Below, piece after piece: positions 16,767 to 25,182 of a stretch of DNA of 34,872 nucleotides. The stretch is from contig JAHJTN010000013.1 of the NCBI GenBank assembly GCA_018829465.1, forward strand, positions 1-34,872, in the 5' to 3' direction. A program made the translations under genes and the position numbers. The notes under the pieces are model-generated. The model was not told the DNA's origin and ran no database searches. It worked only from the letters and a program-made list of their open reading frames with translations. Source of the stretch: Bacteroidota bacterium (GTDB taxonomy: Bacteria; Bacteroidota; Bacteroidia; Flavobacteriales; Flavobacteriaceae). Position 1 is the stretch's first letter. Each line of letters begins with the position of its first letter.

Positions 16767-18317
16767 TTATGCTGCCTCTTCGCAGGTTAAACAGTTAAGC
16801 AAACCATCTTGGATTTCCAAAGCTTCACCATACCAATCAAATGACACATAGGGCAAATCTCCATCTCTTTGCCGGTAGATGGCTCTTGCCGACGGATCTA
16901 ATTTGAAAGGGATGTTTTCGGGCACGTACAACAAAACCTCAACGCTTTCAGATTGGTTTACTTTTTTGATCTCCGTTAGAAAATAGTCGTTGAAAACAAG
17001 CCTATTTCCTTCAATTTGATAGTCAAAATGAATTTTGCTGTCCAGGTTTTCGGCTTCGTAGCCTTTCTTGATGATTTTGACTTCCACCAAGCTGTCATCA
17101 GACTTCAACAACCTTAGGGTGACGTCGTGCTCCAGATGAGACACGTGCCGATCTTTGTCCACTATCAAACCAAAGCGGTGCTGCGCAAAATCGCTGTACT
17201 GATGATCAGACGAAACCTTAATCAGCAAGGTATCTTGAACGGCGAATGATTCGGATTTGGAAAGCTCGTTGTATGCATGTGAAGCACGCGGCTCACCTTC
17301 TATAATGGCAAAAGCAATCAAAAAGGACACAGCGGCCAACCAAAAGGCCAAAAGCACCAAATTTGCAATGTTGCCTACCGAACGCATGGCTCCCGAAATC
17401 AGGCTTAGGCCAGATTGAAAAAGGTAGAAAAACGGAATGCCCACCACCAGAAAAACTGCCAAGAAAATGGACCAAATAGGCCAACTGCTCTCTGTTACCT
17501 GATCAAACACCAAGCCCCAAGGACCATCAGTGAAATTCATAAAAAGTCCGACAAAGAAGGAAACCGTCATGCTTACCAACACACCTAAGGCGATAAGTAC
17601 CAAAATGAATCCGACAAATTTGACGACAATTTGAACCAACGTCTGAACAATTTCGCCCAAACCGCTCAACCCGGAACGGACACCTTCTTTCACCTGTTTG
17701 CCTGTATCTGAAAAATCGGTTTGGTTGATTTTATCCGTGGCTTGCTCTATTTTTTTTTTAAATTTTTTCTCTATGTTGGAAATATTGGCCGAAAAACCCT
17801 TCATGGCGAGTTTTTCTGAGGTAGAATGCGCCTCGGGAACTATAGCCCACAACACTACATAAAGGATAATTCCCGAACCAAAACCGGCCAAAACCAACAA
17901 CACCCAAATCAATCGAACCCAAACGACATCCATGCCAAAATAATGTGCCAAACCGCCCGATACACCACCTAAAATTTTGGAATCCGGATCGCGGAAAAGC
18001 CTCTTGGGTATCTGCCCTTCATAGGTTTTTTCACGCTTTTGCGTATCGTTTTCTGCGTCTGTGTAATCTTCCGGCGCGCCCATCACGGTAATCATCTCTT
18101 CCACGTCGGCCAAATTGACCACCTGACGCTCGTTTTTTACTTTTTCTAGAAACAATTCGGCTATGCGGGCTTCAATGTCGTTCATAATTTCGAGACGCTC
18201 AGCCTCGTTGGTAAAACGTTTTTTAATGCTCTCCAAATATTGTGAGAGTCTTTCGTAAGCAATTTCATCTATATGAAAAAAAGTGCCTGCTAAATGGATA
18301 CTGACTGTTTTGTTCAT
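16767..18317 (-). CDS. PspC domain-containing membrane protein
   Basis: The protein is 516 residues. The N-terminal 90 residues are a cytoplasmic helical region (HIDEIAYERLSQYLESIKKRF...). Then comes the PspC domain, about 105-165: RLFRDPDSKILGGVSGGLAHYF followed by a membrane helix. Three or four more helices lie at about 230-345, and then a C-terminal domain of about 170 residues. PspC domains act as membrane-stress sensors in the phage-shock response. The partner padR gene ends 2 nt upstream, a pairing common in Bacteroidota, so the PadR protein probably represses this operon. Confidence 0.9.
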   Translation of the reverse strand: MNKTVSIHLAGTFFHIDEIAYERLSQYLESIKKRFTNEAERLEIMNDIEARIAELFLEKVKNERQVVNLADVEEMITVMGAPEDYTDAENDTQKREKTYEGQIPKRLFRDPDSKILGGVSGGLAHYFGMDVVWVRLIWVLLVLAGFGSGIILYVVLWAIVPEAHSTSEKLAMKGFSANISNIEKKFKKKIEQATDKINQTDFSDTGKQVKEGVRSGLSGLGEIVQTLVQIVVKFVGFILVLIALGVLVSMTVSFFVGLFMNFTDGPWGLVFDQVTESSWPIWSIFLAVFLVVGIPFFYLFQSGLSLISGAMRSVGNIANLVLLAFWLAAVSFLIAFAIIEGEPRASHAYNELSKSESFAVQDTLLIKVSSDHQYSDFAQHRFGLIVDKDRHVSHLEHDVTLRLLKSDDSLVEVKIIKKGYEAENLDSKIHFDYQIEGNRLVFNDYFLTEIKKVNQSESVEVLLYVPENIPFKLDPSARAIYRQRDGDLPYVSFDWYGEALEIQDGLLNCLTCEEAA

Positions 18318-18319
18318 GA

Positions 18320-18655
18320 CTATAATCTGTTTTTGTTGGTAATTTTTGATACGGAAGTTACAAGCTCATCCCATGATGCGCGAAGTTCTTCCAAAGTTTT
18401 TTCTCCTTCAGGAGTAAGTTCGTAGTACTTTCTCGGCGGCCCGGACAATGATTCTTCCCAACGATATTTCAGTAGGTTGTCGTTTTTGAGCCGCGTCAAT
18501 AAAGGATACAAAGTTCCTTCAACGACCAGCATTTTATTGCTCTTGAGGGTGTCTAAAATTTCGGAAGCATATTTCTCGCCCTCGCTCAACACCGACAAGA
18601 TGCAAAGCTCCAAAACCCCCTTGCGCATTTGCGCTTTTGTGTTTTCTATATTCAT
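18320..18655 (-). CDS. PadR family transcriptional regulator
   Basis: The 111-residue protein has a winged-helix PadR domain: MRKGVLELCILSVLSEGEKYASEILDTLK, then the recognition part VEGTLYPLLTRLKNDNLLKYRWEES and the wing GPPRKYYELTPEG. It binds DNA as a dimer and usually represses its own operon. I choose the ATG at 18655, not the in-frame TTG at 18679, because 18656-18749 belongs to a repeated upstream element. It is immediately followed by the PspC gene. Confidence 0.92.
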   Translation of the reverse strand: MNIENTKAQMRKGVLELCILSVLSEGEKYASEILDTLKSNKMLVVEGTLYPLLTRLKNDNLLKYRWEESLSGPPRKYYELTPEGEKTLEELRASWDELVTSVSKITNKNRL

Positions 18656-18749
18656 GTGTTTATAATTATTTGTTTTCAACGGTCACACGGAACGCCCTAG
18701 GATAATCATACTCCCGTGTGTAACTCTTTTTACATGGGCGTTTCATGTG
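18653..18749 (-). promoter_or_regulatory. Start-codon element, copy iii (upstream of padR)
   Basis: Minus strand. The 5' arm is CACATG-A-AACGCCC (18749-18736), the inner arm GGGCGTT-C-CGTGTG (to 18684), and a tail leads to CACATG (18658-18653) containing the padR start codon. Relative to copy i, all three hexamers changed together: CAG to CAC in both outer ones and CTG to GTG inside. The middle 81 nt differ from copy i at 10 positions. The hairpin is 66 nt in both copies and the open frame stops 10 nt before the gene in both. Confidence 0.7.
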
Positions 18750-18847
18750 TTTGTATTTTATTTTTTATGATAAAATGTAATATCTCTTTATTCATTCGGT
18801 TGAATTTCAAAATTCACAAATAGATATTACCTCATAGATTATTTAAC

Positions 18848-19303
18848 TTATTTGATAAATGGAATACTGAGCGGATATCGATATACCTCCCCTTTTTGTG
18901 CTTTAAGACCTGCAGATACGATCACGAAAAAATCAAAAATGAGATAGGCAAGCCCGACACAGCCAATCAAAACCAGCATCCCAAAGGGCACAAATGGCGG
19001 CAACATCCAGTCGTGGTTAAAAAAATGATGATGGATATGCGACGTTTCATAAGTCTCCAAGTGATTGAAAACAAAAAACAACATCAAGCCTATAGCCACG
19101 GCACCGATAATGAGCCCGTAGAGTAAAAAACTCAACTGAAAGTTGATGGACGCTTTTCCGTTTTTATCACAAAAATCTGATTTTTCCTTAAAAAGAATCC
19201 AAAGAATTAAGGGAAAAATTAAATTTCCAAAAGGGAAAAAATATTTACCCAATGCGGAAAAGTGCATGAGCGAGGCTGTATTTTTTTGATTGGTATCTAA
19301 CAT
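18848..19303 (-). CDS. DUF4870 domain-containing membrane protein
   Basis: The 151-residue protein has three or four membrane helices. The family pattern is seen in MHFSALGKYFFPFGNLIFPLILWI followed by the charged KEKSDFCDKNGKASINFQLSFLLY. Function is unknown (Tic20-like fold has been suggested for the family). A His-rich loop (SHIHHHFFNHD) separates the central helices. In Bacteroidota this gene often accompanies padR and PspC genes, as here, but a 190-nt gap with a repeat element separates them, and a promoter lies upstream. Confidence 0.88.
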   Translation of the reverse strand: MLDTNQKNTASLMHFSALGKYFFPFGNLIFPLILWILFKEKSDFCDKNGKASINFQLSFLLYGLIIGAVAIGLMLFFVFNHLETYETSHIHHHFFNHDWMLPPFVPFGMLVLIGCVGLAYLIFDFFVIVSAGLKAQKGEVYRYPLSIPFIK

Positions 19304-19329
19304 TTTATTATCATTTTTATTTGACTATG

Positions 19330-19361
19330 CAAATATATATCCATTAAACACTACTATGCAA
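19330..19361 (-). promoter_or_regulatory. Promoter of the DUF4870 gene
   Basis: TATATTTG (minus strand, 19337-19330) matches TAnnTTTG, and TTG at 19361-19359 lies 21 nt upstream, normal -33/-7 spacing for Bacteroidota. The start codon is 27 nt downstream. Confidence 0.65.
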
Positions 19362-19459
19362 CACAAAGTACCATATTTTAATAAAATATTAACATTTGAG
19401 TATCGAAAAATCGTTACTTAATGGTGACCTTTACAGTAAATCAATTAAAAGGAAAAATA

Positions 19460-20509
19460 ATGAATACCGTAAGAGCTATTGGCGCTACAAGCGCAGAAGC
19501 ACCCTTAGACACTTTAGACATCGAACGCAGAAATCCGGCTGCCGGAGATGTAGAAATTGAAATTCTATATTGTGGGGTTTGCCACTCAGACATTCACACA
19601 GCCAGGGGTGAATGGCCCGGAACGATTTACCCGGTTGTTCCCGGACACGAAATTGTTGGCAAAGTAACCCGTGTAGGCGAAGCAGTTCGAAAATTCAAAG
19701 TCGGTCAAACGGTTGGCGTAGGCTGCTTTGTAGATTCCTGCCAAAGTTGCCACAATTGCCGTGAAGGATTGGAACAATATTGCGAAGCGGGCGTTACAGC
19801 CACCTACAATTCGCCATCTCGGGTAGAAAAGACCATCACAAAAGGCGGGTATTCTACGCATATTGTTGTCAGAGAAGAATTTGTACTCAGCGTTTCAGAT
19901 AAGTTACCTTTATATGCAGTTGCACCTTTGCTTTGTGCAGGTATTACTACCTATTCACCACTTCGTCATTGGAAAGTAGGCAAAGGACATCAGTTGGCTG
20001 TTTTGGGACTCGGTGGTTTGGGACACATGGCTGTAAAACTTGGCGCCAGTATGGGTGCGGAAGTAACTGTACTCAGCCGTTCTGAAAGCAAGCGCGCCGA
20101 TGCGCAGAAACTTGGCGCACACCAATTTGAACTGACCACAAATCCGGAAGCAAAGGAAAACCTCAGCAATCGTTTTGATTTTATCATAGACACCGTTTCT
20201 GCTTCACATGACTATAACGAATACCTGCCCATGTTGAAAACCAACGGAGTGATGATTGTTTTGGGTGTGCCGCCGACACCCAGCGAGTTGCATGCAACGC
20301 AACTGATTTTCGGTCGCAAAACCTTGGCCGGATCTTTGGTGGGTGGCATCAGAGAAACACAAGAAATGCTGGATTACTGCGCGGCACATGGCATTGTTTC
20401 GGATGTGGAGATGATTCGGGCTGATCAAATCAACCAAGCATATGAACGTACCATTGCGGGAGATGTCAAATACCGATTTGTAATTGACATGGCGAGCCTA
20501 AAGGTGTAA
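19460..20509 (+). CDS. Zinc-dependent alcohol/aldehyde dehydrogenase (YahK/CAD type)
   Basis: Medium-chain NAD(P)H-dependent dehydrogenase that reduces aldehydes or oxidises alcohols. The catalytic zinc ligands are in CGVCHSDIH and GHE (PGHEIVGKV). The structural zinc site is the four Cys of CQSCHNCREGLEQYC. The Rossmann motif is LGLGGLGHMAVKLG. From the ATG at 19460 the protein has 349 residues, the same length as E. coli YahK, and starts MNTVRAIG; the upstream ATG at 19421 would add a 13-residue extension that does not look like the family. The substrate is not determined. It stands alone between divergent and convergent neighbours. Confidence 0.9.
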   Translation: MNTVRAIGATSAEAPLDTLDIERRNPAAGDVEIEILYCGVCHSDIHTARGEWPGTIYPVVPGHEIVGKVTRVGEAVRKFKVGQTVGVGCFVDSCQSCHNCREGLEQYCEAGVTATYNSPSRVEKTITKGGYSTHIVVREEFVLSVSDKLPLYAVAPLLCAGITTYSPLRHWKVGKGHQLAVLGLGGLGHMAVKLGASMGAEVTVLSRSESKRADAQKLGAHQFELTTNPEAKENLSNRFDFIIDTVSASHDYNEYLPMLKTNGVMIVLGVPPTPSELHATQLIFGRKTLAGSLVGGIRETQEMLDYCAAHGIVSDVEMIRADQINQAYERTIAGDVKYRFVIDMASLKV

Positions 20510-20523
20510 TGCACTTTTTAACT

Positions 20524-20567
20524 GGGAATGATGCTCAGGGAATACCCCATTAGAAGCACTCATTCCC
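20524..20567. terminator. Bidirectional terminator between the dehydrogenase and RDD genes
   Basis: GGGAATGA/TCATTCCC stem extended by TGCT/AGCA. It lies between convergent genes and overlaps the last codons of the RDD gene. T tracts are short on both sides. Confidence 0.55.
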
Positions 20568-21285
20568 TTTCCGAAAAATACTGATAATCTGTAAGGATGG
20601 TTTCTACAAAATCGATTGGCTTCATATCTGTTTTAATCTGAAGCATTTCCGTGATTTTATGATGCAATTTCACGATGACATTGTGATTTCCTTTCGCCTT
20701 GGCGTTGTAATATATTTTACGAATATTAAGCGCATCCTGATCTTTGAGTCCGCCCGCTTCTAAAAAAACAGGTTGATAGTTGCTGTCCGGCACAATTTTA
20801 GAAAATTTTTCCAAGGAAGGCGGTCTGTACAATCCTTCTTTGATAACTGCTGTTCCTGCTGCCAAATCACCCAAACGCTGGCCTTTCCCACCAACCATAA
20901 TCATCAATACGGCCAAACCACCACTGCTAAGCAGTATGTCGAGAATACGCAACAACCATCTGATCAAATAATTTGAAAAAGCGGGTTGGGTGCCGTCGCG
21001 TTTTACGACACGAATGTTCAATGCCATTTTACCAACCGTTTGCCCGTTAAAAAAAGTTTCCAACAGCAAAGAATACAACATGATAGGCAGTGTAAGTACA
21101 AATGTGAGCCAATAGTGATCGGAAAAACTACCTTGCATGTTGATGAGTATAAAATACACAAAAACCAAATAATAGATAAAAATAACCAGGAGATCTATGA
21201 TAAACGCCAACACCCGGTCGCCTATTCCGGCCACTTGCTGAGAAATCTGAATATTTTGCGCCGTTTCTATTTGAAAAGAGTCCAT
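20560..21285 (-). CDS. RDD family membrane protein
   Basis: The 241-residue protein has an RDD domain in the first 150 residues: QVAGIGDRVLAFIIDLLVIFIYY, then the NGQTVGKMALNIRVVKRDG loop and RWLLRILDILLSSGG. There are three membrane segments and a cytoplasmic helical C-terminus. RDD proteins are uncharacterised transport- or assembly-related membrane proteins. It is divergent from the SpoIIM-like gene with 31 nt between starts, the usual head of the MoxR cluster in Bacteroidota. Confidence 0.9.
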   Translation of the reverse strand: MDSFQIETAQNIQISQQVAGIGDRVLAFIIDLLVIFIYYLVFVYFILINMQGSFSDHYWLTFVLTLPIMLYSLLLETFFNGQTVGKMALNIRVVKRDGTQPAFSNYLIRWLLRILDILLSSGGLAVLMIMVGGKGQRLGDLAAGTAVIKEGLYRPPSLEKFSKIVPDSNYQPVFLEAGGLKDQDALNIRKIYYNAKAKGNHNVIVKLHHKITEMLQIKTDMKPIDFVETILTDYQYFSERE

Positions 21286-21316
21286 ATTTTATTTTCTTTG
21301 GGGTAAATTTACACAA

Positions 21317-22291
21317 ATGCGCGAAGCATTGTTTGTCAAACAAAATAAAGACAAATGGCTCAAATTTGAAAATGCCTTGTCTCATAAAATGCAAACCGAT
21401 CCGGTTACGCTCGGCGAGTTGTATTTGGAAGTGACCGACAACCTGAGTTTTGCCCAAACTTTTTATCCCCATTCAGACACCACGCGCTATTTGAATCAAC
21501 TCGCAATTTCGGCACATCAAAAACTCTACAAAAACAAAAAAACAGACCGCTGGAGGCTCCTCAGATATTGGGTCGAAGACTTTCCGCTCGAAATTTACAA
21601 ACAGCGCCGTTACCTGCTCATCTCGCTCGTCGTGTTTTTATTCTTCAGTTTTGTAGGTGTGTATTCGGCTGCCGAAAAATCTGATTTCGTCAGAGGCATT
21701 CTAGGCGACAGTTATGTAAATATGACTTTGCAAAATATTGAAAACGGCGATCCAATGGCTGTTTACAAACAGTCTCAAGAGATAGACATGTTTTTGGGCA
21801 TCACTATCAACAATATCCGCGTCGCTTTCATTGCTTATGTTTTTGGCATTTTGCTGGGTATAGGCTCTCTACTTGTTATCATGCAAAACGCCATCATGTT
21901 GGGCAGTTTTCAGTATTTTTTTTACGAAAAAGGCCTGTTATGGGAATCTGCACGAACCATTTGGATACACGGCACCATTGAGATTTCTGTTATTATTATT
22001 GCCGGTGCTGCAGGTTTGCTCACCGGAAGCAGTCTGTTTTTTCCCGGCACCTATTCACGTCTCGATGCGTTTATGAAAGGGGTTAAATCGGGCTTGAAAA
22101 TTGTCGTCAGTACCATACCTTTGTTTGTTGTTGCCGGTTTTCTGGAGGGATTTGTGACCAGACATACAGAGATGCCCGATGCATTGGCTGTTTTTATTAT
22201 TGGTGCTTCCATTTTTATTATTATTTACTATTACGCGATTTATCCTGTGAAAGTGTATCGAAAATTTAAAACCAAACCAAATCATGATTAA
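21317..22291 (+). CDS. Stage II sporulation protein M (SpoIIM)-like membrane protein
   Basis: The 324-residue protein has a soluble N-terminal 95 residues (MREALFVKQNKDKWLKFENAL) and five or six membrane helices, including GILLGIGSLLVI and a segment rich in Gly (GLLTGSSLFFPGTYSRLDA). The family is named after a sporulation protein but occurs widely in non-sporulating Bacteroidota beside MoxR genes. There it may help a membrane-linked chaperone or surface-protein assembly complex; that role is inference. Its end overlaps the next start by 8 nt, so translation is coupled. Confidence 0.88.
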   Translation: MREALFVKQNKDKWLKFENALSHKMQTDPVTLGELYLEVTDNLSFAQTFYPHSDTTRYLNQLAISAHQKLYKNKKTDRWRLLRYWVEDFPLEIYKQRRYLLISLVVFLFFSFVGVYSAAEKSDFVRGILGDSYVNMTLQNIENGDPMAVYKQSQEIDMFLGITINNIRVAFIAYVFGILLGIGSLLVIMQNAIMLGSFQYFFYEKGLLWESARTIWIHGTIEISVIIIAGAAGLLTGSSLFFPGTYSRLDAFMKGVKSGLKIVVSTIPLFVVAGFLEGFVTRHTEMPDALAVFIIGASIFIIIYYYAIYPVKVYRKFKTKPNHD

Positions 22292-23135
22292 TTTTTATAA
22301 AGAAAGAAATTTTGAAAGTCTTTTTTCAGATACTTTCCGATTTATTCGTCAAGAATTCAAACCTTTTCTTACCACAATTTTGAAAATTACAGGGCCTTGG
22401 CTAGTCTTATTGTTGATTGGCTATGTGGGTTATTCTTACAGCATGGGCGATTTCTTAGATAATGTACTTGCCACATACGAAGAAGTGACGCCTATACAAG
22501 GTATTGTCAGCATCATCGTTATGGCGGTGGGTGCGGTGGGTGCCTATGTGTTGGCACAAGCATCTGTGCTTTATTACATCGATTCGTACAATCGAAATGA
22601 AGGTACGGCTGTATTTGAAGAAGTCAGCCGCAATGCATATCAGTATTTTTTTAGCTTTTGGGGCTTGGGATTTGTAACCGGAATTCTTTTTATGATTGGT
22701 TTTGTTTTTTGTATTATTCCGGGCATTTACTTATGGGTGCCGCTCACATTGAGCTTTCCGGTCTTGGCCTTTCAAAAGAAAGGCGTGTTTGAGTCTGTAG
22801 GTTATACTTTCACGCTCATAAAAGATGAATGGTGGAACTCTTTTGGGTTTTTATTTGTATTGGTGCTATTGCTTAGCATCGCCGGATCGGCTTTCAGTAT
22901 CCCTACCATCATCTACTCATTTGCCAAGATGTTTACCGGAGGCGAATTGGACCCTGAAAATGTCGCCGATTTGTCTAAAGACTATATTTATATCACGCTC
23001 AATACGTTGGGTTTGGTTTTGCAATTCGTACTCAATTTTGCCAGCATTGTGGGTGGCGCATTTCTCTACTTTAGCCTTCAAGAAAAAAACACGCAAACCG
23101 GCACACTTTCTGAAATTGATAAACTCGGCAGTTGA
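22284..23135 (+). CDS. Multi-pass membrane protein of the MoxR cluster
   Basis: The 283-residue protein has about six hydrophobic segments. The segments FVFCIIPGIYLWVPLTLSFP and VFESVGYTFTLIKDEWW resemble the membrane domain found in glycerophosphodiester phosphodiesterase-like proteins and DUF975-type proteins. No catalytic motif is present. It overlaps both neighbours (8 nt upstream, TGATG downstream), which ties it to the cluster. Confidence 0.75.
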   Translation: MINFYKERNFESLFSDTFRFIRQEFKPFLTTILKITGPWLVLLLIGYVGYSYSMGDFLDNVLATYEEVTPIQGIVSIIVMAVGAVGAYVLAQASVLYYIDSYNRNEGTAVFEEVSRNAYQYFFSFWGLGFVTGILFMIGFVFCIIPGIYLWVPLTLSFPVLAFQKKGVFESVGYTFTLIKDEWWNSFGFLFVLVLLLSIAGSAFSIPTIIYSFAKMFTGGELDPENVADLSKDYIYITLNTLGLVLQFVLNFASIVGGAFLYFSLQEKNTQTGTLSEIDKLGS

Positions 23136-23842
23136 TGGTGCGATTTTTCTTTTTGCTGTTTTGTTTGGGAACTTCTATCCGAGGAATCTCGCAAGACATT
23201 GCGCCCAAAGCCAAACAAGAAATCAGCGAAGAAAATCTTGCGTCTTACAGAACTGACAGCGATTTCGACTACGAAACCACTGATGGTGTCAGTTGGTTTT
23301 CCCTATTTACGGAATGGCTCAAAACACAATTAATGCGCTTGTTGGAAAGTATTTTTGGCAACCGTTTGTCCGAAACTTTTATCGATGTTTTTTTTACCAT
23401 TTTGCCTTATTTGTCCCTAATTATATTACTTTATATAGTGTATAAATTGGTCATCAAAGGGCGATTGAGCCCTTATGAGACTTCGCAAAAAAGTAATAGC
23501 TATGCAAGCCTGCACGACGACGAGCACCTGATTCTAAATGCAGACCTCAAAACCCTAATTCAACAAGCCATTCAGGAACAAAATTTTCGTTTGGCCCTGC
23601 GGTATTCCTATTTAAACACCATCAAAACCCTTTCAGAAAAAGGGTTGATAGAACGACAACCTCACAAAACAAACTCAGACTATATACGGGAGTTGAAGTC
23701 TGCAACATTGGCTGACGGTTTTTCCTCAATCACCCGATGGTACAATTTTGTATGGTATGGCCAATTTGACATCTCGGAAACCCAATTTTCCGAACTCAGT
23801 CCTACGTTTCGCCAACTTGAAAATTCAAACCCAAGCAGATGA
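23135..23842 (+). CDS. DUF4129 domain-containing membrane protein
   Basis: The 235-residue protein has a signal peptide (FFFLLFCLGTSIRGISQ), one membrane helix (about 85-105, ILPYLSLIILLYIVYKLVI) and the C-terminal DUF4129 segment (FRLALRYSYLNTIKTLSEKGLI ... WYNFVWYGQFDIS). DUF4129 genes go with MoxR/DUF58 clusters; function is unknown. I choose the ATG at 23135, overlapping the previous stop (TGATG), over the TTG at 23132. Its own stop codon overlaps the first ATG of repeat element iv. Confidence 0.85.
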   Translation: MVRFFFLLFCLGTSIRGISQDIAPKAKQEISEENLASYRTDSDFDYETTDGVSWFSLFTEWLKTQLMRLLESIFGNRLSETFIDVFFTILPYLSLIILLYIVYKLVIKGRLSPYETSQKSNSYASLHDDEHLILNADLKTLIQQAIQEQNFRLALRYSYLNTIKTLSEKGLIERQPHKTNSDYIRELKSATLADGFSSITRWYNFVWYGQFDISETQFSELSPTFRQLENSNPSR

Positions 23843-23955
23843 AACGCCTATGTAACATATTGATTTGCAGTAACCTGATCGCTATATGGCGTTCCATAGC
23901 TATGCTGAGCGCAGTCGAAGCATGACCGTTGAAAATAAATAATTATTGACACATG
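23839..23955 (+). promoter_or_regulatory. Start-codon element, copy iv (upstream of the DUF4350 gene)
   Basis: Plus strand. ATG-A-AACGCC (23839-23848) pairs with GGCGTT-C-CAT (23888-23897), the same stem and A/C mismatch as copies i-iii. A fixed-loop hairpin (ATGCT, loop GAGCGCAGTCGA, AGCAT, 23902-23923) has been added after it. The tail TTGAAAATAAATAATTATTGACACATG ends in the start codon at 23953. The first ATG overlaps the stop of the upstream gene (ATGA). Unlike the others, no inner hexamer clearly complements the gene's CACATG. Confidence 0.6.
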
Positions 23956-25182
23956 AAATTCAACAAATTTAACATAGCGATTGGTTTGGCTGCCTTTGTG
24001 GGTTTGGTGCTGATATTGGGTACAAACGAAAACAAAGTCAACTGGTTTGCCTCTTATGCCTCACATCATAAAATTCCTTACGGCACTTTTGTCTTCAAAG
24101 AATTGTTACAACAAAAAGTAGATGCTTTAAATTTTAGAGAGATAAGCATCCCCCCTTTTGAATTTTTAAAGAAAGATTCGCTGGCTACCGGCACTTATCT
24201 GTTTATCAATACAGACATCCCGCTGGGCGAAGACGAAGCAAATGTGCTACTCGATTGGGTGTCAAAAGGAAATACACTTTTTATAGGCGCGCAACGGATT
24301 AGCAAAACCATCACAGACACACTCGGTATAAAAGAGAAATTGGTGGTTGACTCCGAAAATTTTTTCAACGAACACGCCTACAATTTATATTTTCCCGAGC
24401 TAAAATCGGATAGTTTGTTTTGGTTTGACCAATATAAAGACAACTACTTCTTCACCGAAGTAGATTCGGGTGTCGTCGCTTTGGGTTATACGGATTTCCG
24501 AAAAGATACCGATTCGCTGATTACCGACAGGCCCAATTTTATAAAAGCAAATTTTGGCAAAGGGAACATACTCATGCTCACCGCTCCTGAGGTTTTTACC
24601 AACTATTTTATCCTAAAAAACAGCAACAAAAATTACACAGCCGGCGTCATATCATATATCGATTTCACAAAACCATTGCTGCTCGATGCCTATTACAAAA
24701 ACGGCAAAATACAATACGCATCTCCCTTGTATGTTTTTCTCGAAAACGAAAAATTGCGGTGGGCATATTATTTAATCTTAGGTTTACTCTTGGTTTTTAT
24801 CGTTTTTGAAGGCAAGCGTAAACAGCGATGGGTGGCTATCGTACAACCCTTGCAAAACCAAACAGTTTCATTTATACACACCATCACTTACAACTTTTTT
24901 AACCAAAAAAACAATACGGAAATCGCGCGTTTAAAAACCAAACATTTTATGTATTTTCTGAGAGAGAAACTCTTACTGGAAAAACCGATACAAGACCCGC
25001 AATTTGCATCGCAACTGGCCGAAAAAACATCGATGCCCACAACATTGGCAGACAAGCTCTACCGACTGCTGATCGACGTAGAGGACAAAAAATCAATTAC
25101 AGAAACACAACTCAAAGAATTAGATAAACTCATAGACACCGTAAAAAAAACACATCATGGAACACGAAAATCCTCAATTTGA
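23953..25182 (+). CDS. DUF4350 domain-containing protein
   Basis: The 409-residue protein has an N-terminal membrane helix (IAIGLAAFVGLVLILG), then a periplasmic DUF4350 domain (YGTFVFKELLQQK ... LLDWVSKGNTLFIGAQ ... FGKGNILMLTAPEVFTNYFIL), a second helix near 270-285 and a cytoplasmic helical C-terminus. The fold resembles a glutamine-amidotransferase-like sandwich but no catalytic Cys is evident. It overlaps the MoxR start by 26 nt, so the two are translationally coupled and probably work together. Confidence 0.87.
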   Translation: MKFNKFNIAIGLAAFVGLVLILGTNENKVNWFASYASHHKIPYGTFVFKELLQQKVDALNFREISIPPFEFLKKDSLATGTYLFINTDIPLGEDEANVLLDWVSKGNTLFIGAQRISKTITDTLGIKEKLVVDSENFFNEHAYNLYFPELKSDSLFWFDQYKDNYFFTEVDSGVVALGYTDFRKDTDSLITDRPNFIKANFGKGNILMLTAPEVFTNYFILKNSNKNYTAGVISYIDFTKPLLLDAYYKNGKIQYASPLYVFLENEKLRWAYYLILGLLLVFIVFEGKRKQRWVAIVQPLQNQTVSFIHTITYNFFNQKNNTEIARLKTKHFMYFLREKLLLEKPIQDPQFASQLAEKTSMPTTLADKLYRLLIDVEDKKSITETQLKELDKLIDTVKKTHHGTRKSSI

